11,422 nt of DNA from Bifidobacterium breve (GTDB taxonomy: Bacteria; Bacteroidota; Bacteroidia; Cytophagales; UBA9547), in contig CALPQG020000035.1 of the NCBI GenBank assembly GCA_943325655.2, forward strand, positions 1 to 11,422, written 5' to 3'. The position numbers were made by a program, and so were the translations under genes. How positions within the stretch are numbered: the stretch's first letter is position 1; each line of letters opens with the position of its first letter. The notes under the pieces are model-generated. The model searched no databases, had not been told where the DNA came from, and saw only the letters and a list, made by a program, of their open reading frames with translations. Below are positions 4,794-11,422 of the stretch, one piece after another.

Positions 4794-7427
4794 ATGTCAA
4801 TTTCAAAAACATACAATCCTAAAGAGATTGAAAACAAGTGGTACAGCTATTGGTTAGAAAATAAGTTTTTTCATTCTACCCCAAATCCTGCTAAAGAACC
4901 TTTTACCATTGTCATTCCTCCTCCCAACGTCACAGGCGTATTGCACATGGGACACATGTTGAACAATACCATTCAAGATATTTTGGTACGTCGTGCGCGT
5001 ATGTTAGGGAAAGAAGCGTGCTGGGTTCCTGGAACAGACCATGCCTCTATTGCTACTGAAGCGAAAGTGGTGGCAATGTTAAAAGAAAAAGGCATCAACA
5101 AAAAAGACCTGACCAGGGAGGAATTTTTGAAATACGCCTGGGAATGGAAAGAAAAATACGGGGGCATTATCCTCGAACAACTTAAAAAACTAGGCGCTTC
5201 CTGCGATTGGGACAGAACACGTTTCACCATGGAAGACGATATGTCTGACGCGGTAATATCGGTGTTTGTTGACTTGTTTAACAAAGGCCATATCTACAGA
5301 GGTGTGCGTATGGTAAACTGGGATCCGCAAGGAAAAACGGCTTTGTCTGACGAGGAGGTGATTTTTAAAGAAGTCAATTCAAAATTATATTACGTCAATT
5401 ACAAAATAGCAGGCGTGGAGGGGCAATTTTTAACCGTAGCCACTACCCGTCCTGAAACGATTTTGGGGGATACCGCCATCTGCGTAAATCCTGAGGATGA
5501 GCGTTACAAACATTTGGTAGGCAAAAAAGCCATTGTACCTTTTGTAAACCGCGAAATCCCCATAATTGCTGACGAATATGTAGACATTGCTTTTGGTACA
5601 GGCTGTTTAAAAGTTACCCCTGCACATGATATCAATGACTATAACTTGGGTGTAAAACACAAGCTTCCTGTGATTGATGTGATTGCAGATGATGGTACTT
5701 TAAACGCTGCGGCTGAGTTTTATGTAGGTGAAGATCGCTTTGTGGTGCGTAAAAAAATTGCCAAAGATTTAGATGCTTTGGGACAATTGCTGAAAGTAGA
5801 AGACATCAAAAACAATGTTGGTTTTTCTGAAAGAACCGATGCGGTGATTGAGCCTAAACTTTCTTTGCAATGGTTTATGAAAATGGAGGAACTGGCCAAA
5901 CCTGCTTTGGATCATGTCATGAACGACGACATACAATTGCATCCTCCTAAATTCAAGAACATGTACCGTTCTTGGATGGAAAATGTAAGGGATTGGTGTG
6001 TTTCTCGTCAGTTATGGTGGGGGCAAAGGATTCCGGCTTTCTATTTACCGAATGGGGAATTTGTGGTGGCGACTACGGCTGAACAAGCTTTGGTATTGGC
6101 ACAAGCCATTGATCCAACGTATCAATTATCTGATTTACATCAGGATGAAGATGTATTGGATACTTGGTTTTCGTCTTGGTTATGGCCAATTTCTGTATTT
6201 GACGGCTTCAAAAATCCTGACAATCCTGATATCAATTATTATTATCCTACCAATGATTTGGTAACGGCTCCTGAGATTTTGTTTTTCTGGGTGGCGCGTA
6301 TGATCATTGCTGGCTATGAATACCGTGGCGAAATGCCTTTCAAAAATGTGTACTTGACGGGGATTGTGCGTGACAAGCAAGGACGTAAAATGTCTAAATC
6401 ATTGGGTAACTCTCCCGATCCCTTGGATTTGATTGAACAATATGGGGCGGATGGTGTTCGTATAGGCATGTTGTTTAGTTCTCCTGCGGGGAATGATTTG
6501 TTGTTCGATGAAAAATCAGTGGAACAAGGCCGTAATTTTAGCAATAAAATTTGGAATGCCTTTAGGTTGGTAAAAGGTTGGGAAGTAATTCCTTTGGAAG
6601 GGGAGAACCTGAATAAACCTGCCATTGAATGGTTTCAAGCCAGGTTTGATGCGGTGTTGATTGAATTGGAAGACCATTTTGGGAAATACAAAATGTCGGA
6701 TGCTTTGATGAGCATGTACAAATTGATTTGGGATGATTTCTGTGCCTGGTACCTCGAAATGGTGAAACCTGGTTACGAACAACCAATTGACCAGGAAACC
6801 TACAATGCAACAATACATTTCTTCGAACAAATCTTGAAAGTTGCGCATCCATTTATGCCTTTTATCACAGAAGAATTATGGCATGAATTGGCAGATAGGG
6901 GACCTAAAGATTGTATTATCGTAGCCGAATGGCCAAAACCTGACACGGTAAATACTGCGGTGTTGGCGCAAACCGAACAGGTATTTGAAATTATTACCAA
7001 CGTTCGTAACATCCGAAACAGCAAACAAATTGGCCCTAAAGTACCTTTGGTATTATTGGTAACCACACAAGACCAAAGCATTTACCTGAAATACGACAAC
7101 TTGCTTAAAAAACTTTCTTGTTTGTCGGCCATTGAATTTGTAACGGAAGAACAACCAGGTGCCATAGGCTTTGTGGTAAAAGCCGACAGTTTATACATTC
7201 CATTGGAAGGGGAAGTGGACATGGAAAAAGAGAAAGAAAATATGCTCAAAGAATTAGAGTATAACAGAGGTTTCTTGATTTCGGTAGATAAGAAATTAAG
7301 TAACGAACGTTTTGTTTCCAATGCGCCAGAAGCAGTTTTGAACATAGAAAGACAAAAACAAGCCGATGCCATTGCCAAAATCAAATCTTTAGCACAAAGG
7401 TTAGGGTCTTTGGGAATAGCTATTTAA
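4794..7427 (+). CDS. valS: Valyl-tRNA synthetase
   Basis: ValRS attaches valine to tRNA-Val in the cytoplasm and hydrolyses mis-charged threonine. At 877 residues it has the usual bacterial length. It is a class I synthetase: the HIGH motif appears as HMGH at residues 51-54 within PPPNVTGVLHMGH, and KMSKS is at 532-536. The CP1 editing domain is present with TTRPET (217-222) and the GTGCLKVTPAHD-INDYNLG block. The zinc-free DVLDTWFSSWLWP segment precedes the second half of the catalytic core. The anticodon-binding domain follows, and the last 70 or so residues form the charged coiled coil typical of ValRS. The start ATG at 4794 gives the normal N-terminus. The gene appears to be transcribed alone and ends at a hairpin terminator. 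No internal defect is seen. Confidence 0.99.
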   Translation: MSISKTYNPKEIENKWYSYWLENKFFHSTPNPAKEPFTIVIPPPNVTGVLHMGHMLNNTIQDILVRRARMLGKEACWVPGTDHASIATEAKVVAMLKEKGINKKDLTREEFLKYAWEWKEKYGGIILEQLKKLGASCDWDRTRFTMEDDMSDAVISVFVDLFNKGHIYRGVRMVNWDPQGKTALSDEEVIFKEVNSKLYYVNYKIAGVEGQFLTVATTRPETILGDTAICVNPEDERYKHLVGKKAIVPFVNREIPIIADEYVDIAFGTGCLKVTPAHDINDYNLGVKHKLPVIDVIADDGTLNAAAEFYVGEDRFVVRKKIAKDLDALGQLLKVEDIKNNVGFSERTDAVIEPKLSLQWFMKMEELAKPALDHVMNDDIQLHPPKFKNMYRSWMENVRDWCVSRQLWWGQRIPAFYLPNGEFVVATTAEQALVLAQAIDPTYQLSDLHQDEDVLDTWFSSWLWPISVFDGFKNPDNPDINYYYPTNDLVTAPEILFFWVARMIIAGYEYRGEMPFKNVYLTGIVRDKQGRKMSKSLGNSPDPLDLIEQYGADGVRIGMLFSSPAGNDLLFDEKSVEQGRNFSNKIWNAFRLVKGWEVIPLEGENLNKPAIEWFQARFDAVLIELEDHFGKYKMSDALMSMYKLIWDDFCAWYLEMVKPGYEQPIDQETYNATIHFFEQILKVAHPFMPFITEELWHELADRGPKDCIIVAEWPKPDTVNTAVLAQTEQVFEIITNVRNIRNSKQIGPKVPLVLLVTTQDQSIYLKYDNLLKKLSCLSAIEFVTEEQPGAIGFVVKADSLYIPLEGEVDMEKEKENMLKELEYNRGFLISVDKKLSNERFVSNAPEAVLNIERQKQADAIAKIKSLAQRLGSLGIAI

Positions 7428-7431
7428 GGAT

Positions 7432-7457
7432 GAGTTTTTAGTGTTGAATGTTTAGTG
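7432..7457 (+). repeat. T/G-rich intergenic repeat, valS-side arm
   Basis: GAGTTTTTAGTGTTGA and GTTTAGTG repeat the units found between leuC and leuD. The 11-mer at 7432-7442 is the exact reverse complement of 7896-7906. The arm begins 4 bases after the valS stop codon. Confidence 0.55.
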
Positions 7458-7465
7458 AAAATCAC

Positions 7466-7508
7466 AAATGTTGAGGTTCTTGTCTTCATGAACCTCAGCA
7501 TTTTAAAT
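7466..7508 (+). terminator. Hairpin terminator after valS
   Basis: Arms 7466-7479 and 7490-7503 form a 14-bp stem (one G-U) around GTTGAGGTTC/GAACCTCAGC with a 10-base loop. The 3' side continues TTTTAAATATT. The T run partly belongs to the stem, so termination strength is uncertain. Confidence 0.65.
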
Positions 7509-7560
7509 ATTCAGGTGATAACAGGTTCAAACCTGGTAATGCATTTGATAAATTTTAAAC

Positions 7561-7851
7561 ATGCCAAAGAACAATTTTTGGGTGTATGACAATTATCATT
7601 TCGAAGAAGCGATAGACAAGGCATTGGTCGATTTAAACACTCCGCCGTCGCTTGCTTGTATCTCTTTTCCTTTTTCCAAAGATCCAAATTGGAAAACAAA
7701 ACTATATTATACCAATTACAAAGAATTTGTAAAAGAAAGCTTTTTGGAGATTTTGTAAAAGTTTGTAGCTGTTGGAATTGCAAGTGTTTTTATATCAGGT
7801 GGATTAACTTCAATAGCCTTTCTAAAAAAGTACTTTTACGGCAAATTGTAA
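7561..7851 (+). pseudogene. Small unknown ORF, interrupted by TAA before an in-frame hydrophobic segment
   Basis: ATG 7561 opens 65 codons ending at TAA 7756-7758. The product (MPKNNFWVYDNYHFEEAIDK at the start) is rich in aromatic residues and shows no family I recognise. The same frame then stays open for 30 more codons to TAA 7849-7851. It reads as a membrane-type segment (VAVGIASVFISGGLTSIAFL) followed by KKYFYGK, which looks like a transmembrane helix with a basic end. The simplest reading is a 96-codon gene with one nonsense mutation, or a 65-residue soluble protein followed by the remnant of another. It is enclosed by the valS terminator and inverted repeat arms, and no good promoter is seen. 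It could also be noncoding. Confidence 0.35.
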
Positions 7852-7886
7852 TTAAAAAAAAGAAAAGGTGAAGAAGTGAATCTAGT

Positions 7887-7925
7887 GAGTTTTTTACTAA
7901 AAACTCAACACCCACAACTCAAAAC
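7887..7925 (-). repeat. T/G-rich intergenic repeat, rlmN-side arm (inverted)
   Basis: Read on the minus strand, this arm contains GAGTTGTGGGTGTTGAG and GAGTTTTTAGT, matching the units elsewhere. It touches the rlmN stop codon. Within it, 7887-7894 and 7899-7906 form a perfect 8-bp hairpin with a 4-base loop. A T run on the minus strand (about 7866-7853) lies some 20 bases beyond, so the arm may help end the rlmN transcript. Confidence 0.5.
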
Positions 7926-8977
7926 TATTTCTTGTTTTTCCCTGCCAATTGACCACAAGCAGCGTCAATGTCCTTACCACGACTTCTTCTTACGACTACC
8001 ACTACACCACGATCTTCCAAATACCTTCCAAAAGCAAAAAGCTTGTCTTCCGTAGTATTTACAAAATCAGCTTCTTCAATAGGATTGTATTCTATGATAT
8101 TGATTTTACATGGAATGTGCTTGCTGAACTCATAAAGTTCTTTAGCGTCTTCTAAACTATCGTTAAAATTATTAAAAACGATGTATTCATAAGTTACTTT
8201 GGTACCTGTTTTCTCATAAAAATATTTCAACGCTTCGGCCAATGCTTCCAGTGTATTGGTTTCATTGATGGGCATAATCTGGTTACGCTTTTCATCATTT
8301 GCCGCATGAAGAGACAAAGCGAGGTTAAACTTAACACCATCATCTCCAAGCTTTTTGATCATCTTGGCTACACCAGCGGTTGAAACCGTAATGCGCTTTG
8401 GAGACATGTTCAACCCTTCAGGAGAAGTGATTAATTCTACAGATTTCAATACATTTTGGTAATTCAACAAAGGCTCGCCCATGCCCATATAAACGATATT
8501 CGTCAATGGTACATCGTAATGACCTTCAGCCTGATTTTTTATATGAACCACCTGGTCATAAATCTCTGCGGGTTCCAGATTTCGTTTCCTGTCCATATAG
8601 CCGGTGGCACAAAACTTACAGGTTAACGAACAGCCCACTTGTGAAGAAACACAGGCCGTCATTCTGTCGTCGGTTGGAATTAAAACGCCTTCTACAATAT
8701 TGTTGTCGAAAAGTTTAAAAGTCGATTTGATGGTTTTGTCTCTGCTGATTTGTTTTTGATCAACAGTTACCGCATTGATTACAAAATTTTCATTTAAATG
8801 AGCTCTCAAAGCCACAGACAAATTAGACATACAGTCAAAATCATGCGCTGATTTTTTCCATAACCATTCTAAAATTTGCTTGGCCCTAAACGGTTTTTCA
8901 TCAATAGAAACCAAAAAGTCTTTTAGTTGTACTGGAGTTAAACTTCTTATATCTGTTTTGTTTGAAAGAGTGCTCAT
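7925..8977 (-). CDS. rlmN: Dual-specificity RNA methyltransferase RlmN (radical SAM)
   Basis: RlmN methylates C2 of adenine 2503 in 23S rRNA and of A37 in some tRNAs, using two S-adenosylmethionine molecules and a [4Fe-4S] cluster. The 350-residue protein has the cluster motif CSLTCKFC (Cys116, Cys120, Cys123). It also has both mechanistic cysteines: Cys109 in TACVSSQ and Cys341 in DAACGQLAG, the latter being the one that carries the methyl group. GMGEPLLNY is the SAM-binding GGE-like motif. The N-terminal RlmN-type domain (KPFRAKQILEWLWKK) is present, which separates it from Cfr. The start at 8977 is directly preceded by a TATCTTTG box. The gene ends within a repeat arm. Everything needed for activity is visible. 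Confidence 0.98.
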   Translation of the reverse strand: MSTLSNKTDIRSLTPVQLKDFLVSIDEKPFRAKQILEWLWKKSAHDFDCMSNLSVALRAHLNENFVINAVTVDQKQISRDKTIKSTFKLFDNNIVEGVLIPTDDRMTACVSSQVGCSLTCKFCATGYMDRKRNLEPAEIYDQVVHIKNQAEGHYDVPLTNIVYMGMGEPLLNYQNVLKSVELITSPEGLNMSPKRITVSTAGVAKMIKKLGDDGVKFNLALSLHAANDEKRNQIMPINETNTLEALAEALKYFYEKTGTKVTYEYIVFNNFNDSLEDAKELYEFSKHIPCKINIIEYNPIEEADFVNTTEDKLFAFGRYLEDRGVVVVVRRSRGKDIDAACGQLAGKNKK

Positions 8978-8981
8978 TTGC

Positions 8982-8989
8982 CAAAGATA
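8982..8989 (-). promoter_or_regulatory. Candidate rlmN -7 box
   Basis: On the minus strand TATCTTTG fits TAnnTTTG and ends 4 bases before the rlmN ATG. No TTG stands at the right distance upstream. If used, the transcript would be nearly leaderless. Confidence 0.4.
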
Positions 8990-9040
8990 GTTACTGGTAA
9001 TTTAATCTTGATAAATAAAAGAGTTAAATATTAGGTTAAA

Positions 9041-9817
9041 TTATTTTAAAATAAATTCACGGGTGTCTTTACTGAAATAATTGTCTAGTTCTTGTTCATC
9101 TTGAGTAACGATTGCAACTTCAATCTTATGTTTCCCTGGTTTCAAACCATGAATAACAAAAGGCACCCATTTATCAGCAAAAAAATCTACGCCATCAATT
9201 TTTACCCTTACCAAATTATCCTCTGCAGTTAAGGAAGTATTGACCAAAATAAAATCTAAAACTACCACACCTTTCTCTGTTGGCATGGGTCTATTGATAA
9301 ATATCATGGGTTGTTCTTTATCAATAGCAGTCTGTTTTTCTTCAATTACTTTAAACTGGTAAACTTTAACAGAGTGTCGAGATTTAATAGAAATTCCTCT
9401 ATAATTGCACAAATAAGCCACGCTGATATAGGAATCTTTGGGTAGTTTAATAGGTGTTTGGGATTTGAATAAATACTTTTTAAAATTGTTTTTAATAACA
9501 ATTCGAGTTGCTTTGCCATGCTCAGCGGTTAAATCTTTCGATAACAATGCTAAGTTTACGTCAGCAGTTTTAAAAAATAGCGTATCCACTGCTTCTGCTT
9601 CAAGATCAAGGGTATCTAAAAAATCTTCATGGCCTTTATGTTCTCTCAAACTTACTTTAGTGTCTGTTCTTTCATATAATTTTTTTCTTACATGATGTAA
9701 ACGACCAGTATTATCACTTCCAGTTGTTTCCAATTGTTCGCCAGTTGTACAAGCACTTAAAAGCAAAGAAATAAAGCAAAAAAATGAAGGGATGAATGTA
9801 ATGTATATTTTTTTCAT
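9041..9817 (-). CDS. Lipoprotein of unknown function
   Basis: This 258-residue protein begins with a clear lipoprotein signal: basic MKK, a hydrophobic stretch to residue 20, then the lipobox LSAC with Cys23 as the lipidated residue. After the cysteine comes TTGEQ with no run of acidic residues, so it lacks the acid-rich surface-export signal described for Flavobacteria. It is probably anchored facing the periplasm (inference). Residues about 30-80 are charged and likely flexible. The C-terminal half looks like beta-sandwich sequence, with a segment VKIDGVDFFADKWVPFVIHG then LKPGKHKIEVAI resembling an Ig-like or pegA-type fold. I do not recognise a family. It has its own promoter and lies between rlmN and an RNA methyltransferase; this gives no functional hint. 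Confidence 0.85.
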   Translation of the reverse strand: MKKIYITFIPSFFCFISLLLSACTTGEQLETTGSDNTGRLHHVRKKLYERTDTKVSLREHKGHEDFLDTLDLEAEAVDTLFFKTADVNLALLSKDLTAEHGKATRIVIKNNFKKYLFKSQTPIKLPKDSYISVAYLCNYRGISIKSRHSVKVYQFKVIEEKQTAIDKEQPMIFINRPMPTEKGVVVLDFILVNTSLTAEDNLVRVKIDGVDFFADKWVPFVIHGLKPGKHKIEVAIVTQDEQELDNYFSKDTREFILK

Positions 9818-9827
9818 ATTGGTTTTT

Positions 9828-9857
9828 CAAACATATCGTTTGGTAGTTTAACACAAA
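9828..9857 (-). promoter_or_regulatory. Bacteroidota promoter of the lipoprotein gene
   Basis: On the minus strand TTTG (9857-9854), 18 bases, then TATGTTTG (9835-9828), matching both halves of the TTG / TAnnTTTG consensus with proper spacing. The box ends 10 bases before the ATG at 9817. This is the best promoter in the window. Confidence 0.7.
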
Positions 9858-9978
9858 CGAATAATTTCAAATTAAAGATACATTGAATTAAATGGTAGAA
9901 AAAACTTTTAAACTGATTTCTAATCACCTAAAATAATAGTAGAATATTTATAGATTATTATACTGCTGGAGCAAGAAT

Positions 9979-10731
9979 TCAATGGTTAGAACGAAAAAAA
10001 TTATCCAATATTATAGCTGTAGCAATCCCCGCATTTAATGATTCGGCCCTGCCAGTTCCTGGAATATGAATTTTTTTGGTAATGAATGGAGCAATAGAAC
10101 CGTTGATGCCCTGAGACTCATTTCCTATGACAATACAAACCTGCTTATCGCTTTTAAGAGGTGTATGGTGTAAATTATCTCCTTCTAAAAAAGCACCATA
10201 AACTTCTACGGCATCAGTATCTTCAAAAAAATGTTTTAAATTTTGATAACTTAATTGTACTCTAGCAAATGAACCCATCGTTGCGGCAATTACTTTAGGA
10301 CTATATACATCCGTGGTATCTTCAGAACAAACTATATGATTGATGCCGTACCAATCGGCTGTTCTGATAATTGTTCCTAAGTTTCCAGGATCTCTGATAC
10401 CATCCAAAACTAGAATAATTTTAGCTGTAGCTATATTTTCAAATTTGTTTTTGGACGGAATAGCAACGATGGCAATGGCGGCATTGTTATTTTCAAACGA
10501 TCCAGCCTTGGTCAATTCATCTTCAGTACAGATTTCAAAGGGTAGCCGACCAAATAAAAGATGAAATTCGTCGTGAAAACTTTCGGAGCAAAACACCATT
10601 TCCACTTTGAGGTTTGACTGCAACAATTCAACCACACTTTTGCTTCCTTCTACTAAAAATTGTTGCTGCTCCTGTCTGTATTTTTTAATTTGCAGAGAAT
10701 TAATGTATTTTAGCCACTTCTTAGAAATCAT
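9979..10731 (-). CDS. TrmH/SpoU-family RNA 2'-O-methyltransferase
   Basis: This is a 250-residue SPOUT-class methyltransferase that should transfer a methyl group from SAM to a ribose 2'-OH in rRNA or tRNA. All three SpoU motifs are visible: motif 1 LDGIRDPGNLGTIIRTADWYG with the conserved Asn and Arg; motif 2 CIVIGNESQG; motif 3 IHIPGTGRAESLNAGIATAI, which forms the trefoil-knot cofactor pocket. The N-terminal 90 residues (KKYRQEQQQFLVEGSKSVVE) form the SpoU substrate-binding domain with the usual FLVEG signature. It resembles RlmB-like and TsnR-like enzymes, but the exact nucleotide target cannot be read from sequence. ATG 10731 is the natural start. It diverges from the TamL-like gene with only a few bases between them. 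Confidence 0.93.
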   Translation of the reverse strand: MISKKWLKYINSLQIKKYRQEQQQFLVEGSKSVVELLQSNLKVEMVFCSESFHDEFHLLFGRLPFEICTEDELTKAGSFENNNAAIAIVAIPSKNKFENIATAKIILVLDGIRDPGNLGTIIRTADWYGINHIVCSEDTTDVYSPKVIAATMGSFARVQLSYQNLKHFFEDTDAVEVYGAFLEGDNLHHTPLKSDKQVCIVIGNESQGINGSIAPFITKKIHIPGTGRAESLNAGIATAIILDNFFRSNH

Positions 10732-10733
10732 TG

Positions 10734-11422
10734 TTGAATAAATTTAGAATACGATATTACAAAATTATGCTTTGTTTCACAATGCTCGCCCTGAGTAGTT
10801 GTGTAAATACACGTTGGTTAAAAACGAGAGAATACCTGTTGTACCAACAGAATATTGCTGGTAATGAAGAGGTTAGTACAGAAGAATTGGAGGTATTATA
10901 CAAACAATTGCCCAATAGAAAAGTACCCATTATTGGTTCTACATTGTATTTATATTTCCATTTATTAGGTCGGGAATTTTACCACAAAAAAAATATCATT
11001 GCCGATAGCATTGCTCGAGAAAACAAAGACTCTTTAAAATTGGTTAATTTTTTAAAATCCCATCATAAAAATATTGATGGCAAAGACACACTTGTATTGA
11101 CTAAAAAAGATTCTTCTCAGCTGACTAAAATAGAAAAGAAACATCAAAAAAAGATGGATAAAATCAAGGTCAGGTTAAAAGAGGGTAATTTTTTTATGAG
11201 AACAATAGGAGAGGCTCCGTCACTTTTTGATACCACGAACATTAGCAAAACAGTGAGTCAAATGCATTTGTATTTGAATTCAAAAGGTTTTTTTAAAAAC
11301 ACTGTAAGTTATGATACAACCAGGCTGGGTAAAAATTATTTTGTAAAATACATCATTCATGAAGGATCACCAAGTATGGTCGACAGTATCAAATATGCTA
11401 TTGAAGATACAACCGTAGCTAA
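10734..11422 (+). CDS. TamL-like BamA/TamA-family outer membrane lipoprotein, N-terminal part (3' end outside window)
   Basis: The frame is open from the divergent promoter region to the window end without a stop. It encodes a lipoprotein signal with lipobox LSSC, then TRWLKTREYLLYQQN, which matches the start of Bacteroidota TamL proteins (C...K-x-EYLL). A helical insert about 80 residues in precedes POTRA-like sequence: GEAPSLFDTTNISKTVSQM, then LNSKGFFKNTVSYD, then VKYIIHEGSPSMVDSI. The membrane barrel would follow beyond the window. TamL proteins act in outer membrane protein assembly or envelope biogenesis. The start is uncertain. ATG 10767 gives a signal of only 12 residues with no basic n-region. 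TTG 10734 gives NKFRIRYYK before the hydrophobic core, with Cys at residue 23, a proper lipoprotein signal, so I prefer it. Confidence 0.85.
   Translation, partial: MNKFRIRYYKIMLCFTMLALSSCVNTRWLKTREYLLYQQNIAGNEEVSTEELEVLYKQLPNRKVPIIGSTLYLYFHLLGREFYHKKNIIADSIARENKDSLKLVNFLKSHHKNIDGKDTLVLTKKDSSQLTKIEKKHQKKMDKIKVRLKEGNFFMRTIGEAPSLFDTTNISKTVSQMHLYLNSKGFFKNTVSYDTTRLGKNYFVKYIIHEGSPSMVDSIKYAIEDTTVA
10760..10767 (-). promoter_or_regulatory. Candidate -7 box for the RNA methyltransferase gene
   Basis: On the minus strand TAATTTTG fits TAnnTTTG, 28 bases before the ATG at 10731. No TTG is at the right distance upstream. It lies inside the start region of the divergent lipoprotein gene. Confidence 0.3.

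Noticed and set aside
6180..6852. Several minus-strand frames of 66-110 codons inside valS
   Set aside because: They are shadows of valS; the + strand frame has unbroken synthetase motifs throughout.
7511..7545. CAGGTTCAAACCTG resembling a tRNA T-arm
   Set aside because: It is a 6-bp palindrome only; no acceptor stem, D-arm or anticodon arm can be built around it.
7656..7871. 71-codon + strand frame overlapping the small unknown ORF
   Set aside because: It is basic and cysteine-rich with no motif; the alternative frame gives more protein-like sequence and an orderly hydrophobic tail.

Overview
The window looks like chromosomal DNA from a member of the Bacteroidota, most likely a Flavobacterium-like species. 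The DNA is AT-rich and has almost no Shine-Dalgarno sequences. Several genes are preceded by the Bacteroidota promoter box TAnnTTTG. The last gene encodes a lipoprotein-type BamA/TamA homologue (TamL-like), a form typical of this phylum. All calls come from reading the sequence; no database search was run.

Left third (1-3727, + strand): the end of a leucine biosynthesis operon, with leuC (3' part only), leuD and leuB. It is loosened by extra DNA. A 226-base spacer bordered by inverted copies of a short T/G-rich repeat separates leuC from leuD. Two type II toxin-antitoxin (TA) modules, one MazF/PemK-like and one RelE/ParE-like, fill 1.2 kb between leuD and leuB. No leuA-type gene lies between them. 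The RelE/ParE toxin carries an apparent one-base deletion that scrambles its conserved C-terminus. The undamaged frame would end in a TAATG overlap with the leuB start. A hairpin terminator closes the operon.

Middle left (3703-4793): a third TA-like pair on the minus strand, an MNT nucleotidyltransferase followed by a HEPN protein with a one-base overlap. Its 3' end converges on leuB and encodes the terminator hairpin. The 369-base gap before valS holds a good minus-strand promoter, a candidate valS -7 box and two short open stretches that may be gene remnants.

Centre (4794-7508): valS, a complete valyl-tRNA synthetase, with a strong downstream hairpin. A 0.4-kb spacer then holds one small + strand ORF that ends at a TAA but continues in frame into a predicted membrane segment. 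The spacer is again bracketed by inverted copies of the T/G-rich repeat.

Right part (7925-10731, minus strand): rlmN (rRNA/tRNA adenine-C2 methylation), a lipoprotein of unknown function with a clear promoter, and a SPOUT/TrmH-family RNA 2'-O-methyltransferase. Diverging from the latter and leaving the window is the start of the TamL-like gene. The real cellular themes are leucine synthesis, tRNA charging, RNA modification and envelope biogenesis. The accessory content is the cluster of three TA-like modules within about 3 kb of the leucine genes, plus repeat-bracketed spacers. I did not find a clearly new multi-gene system.
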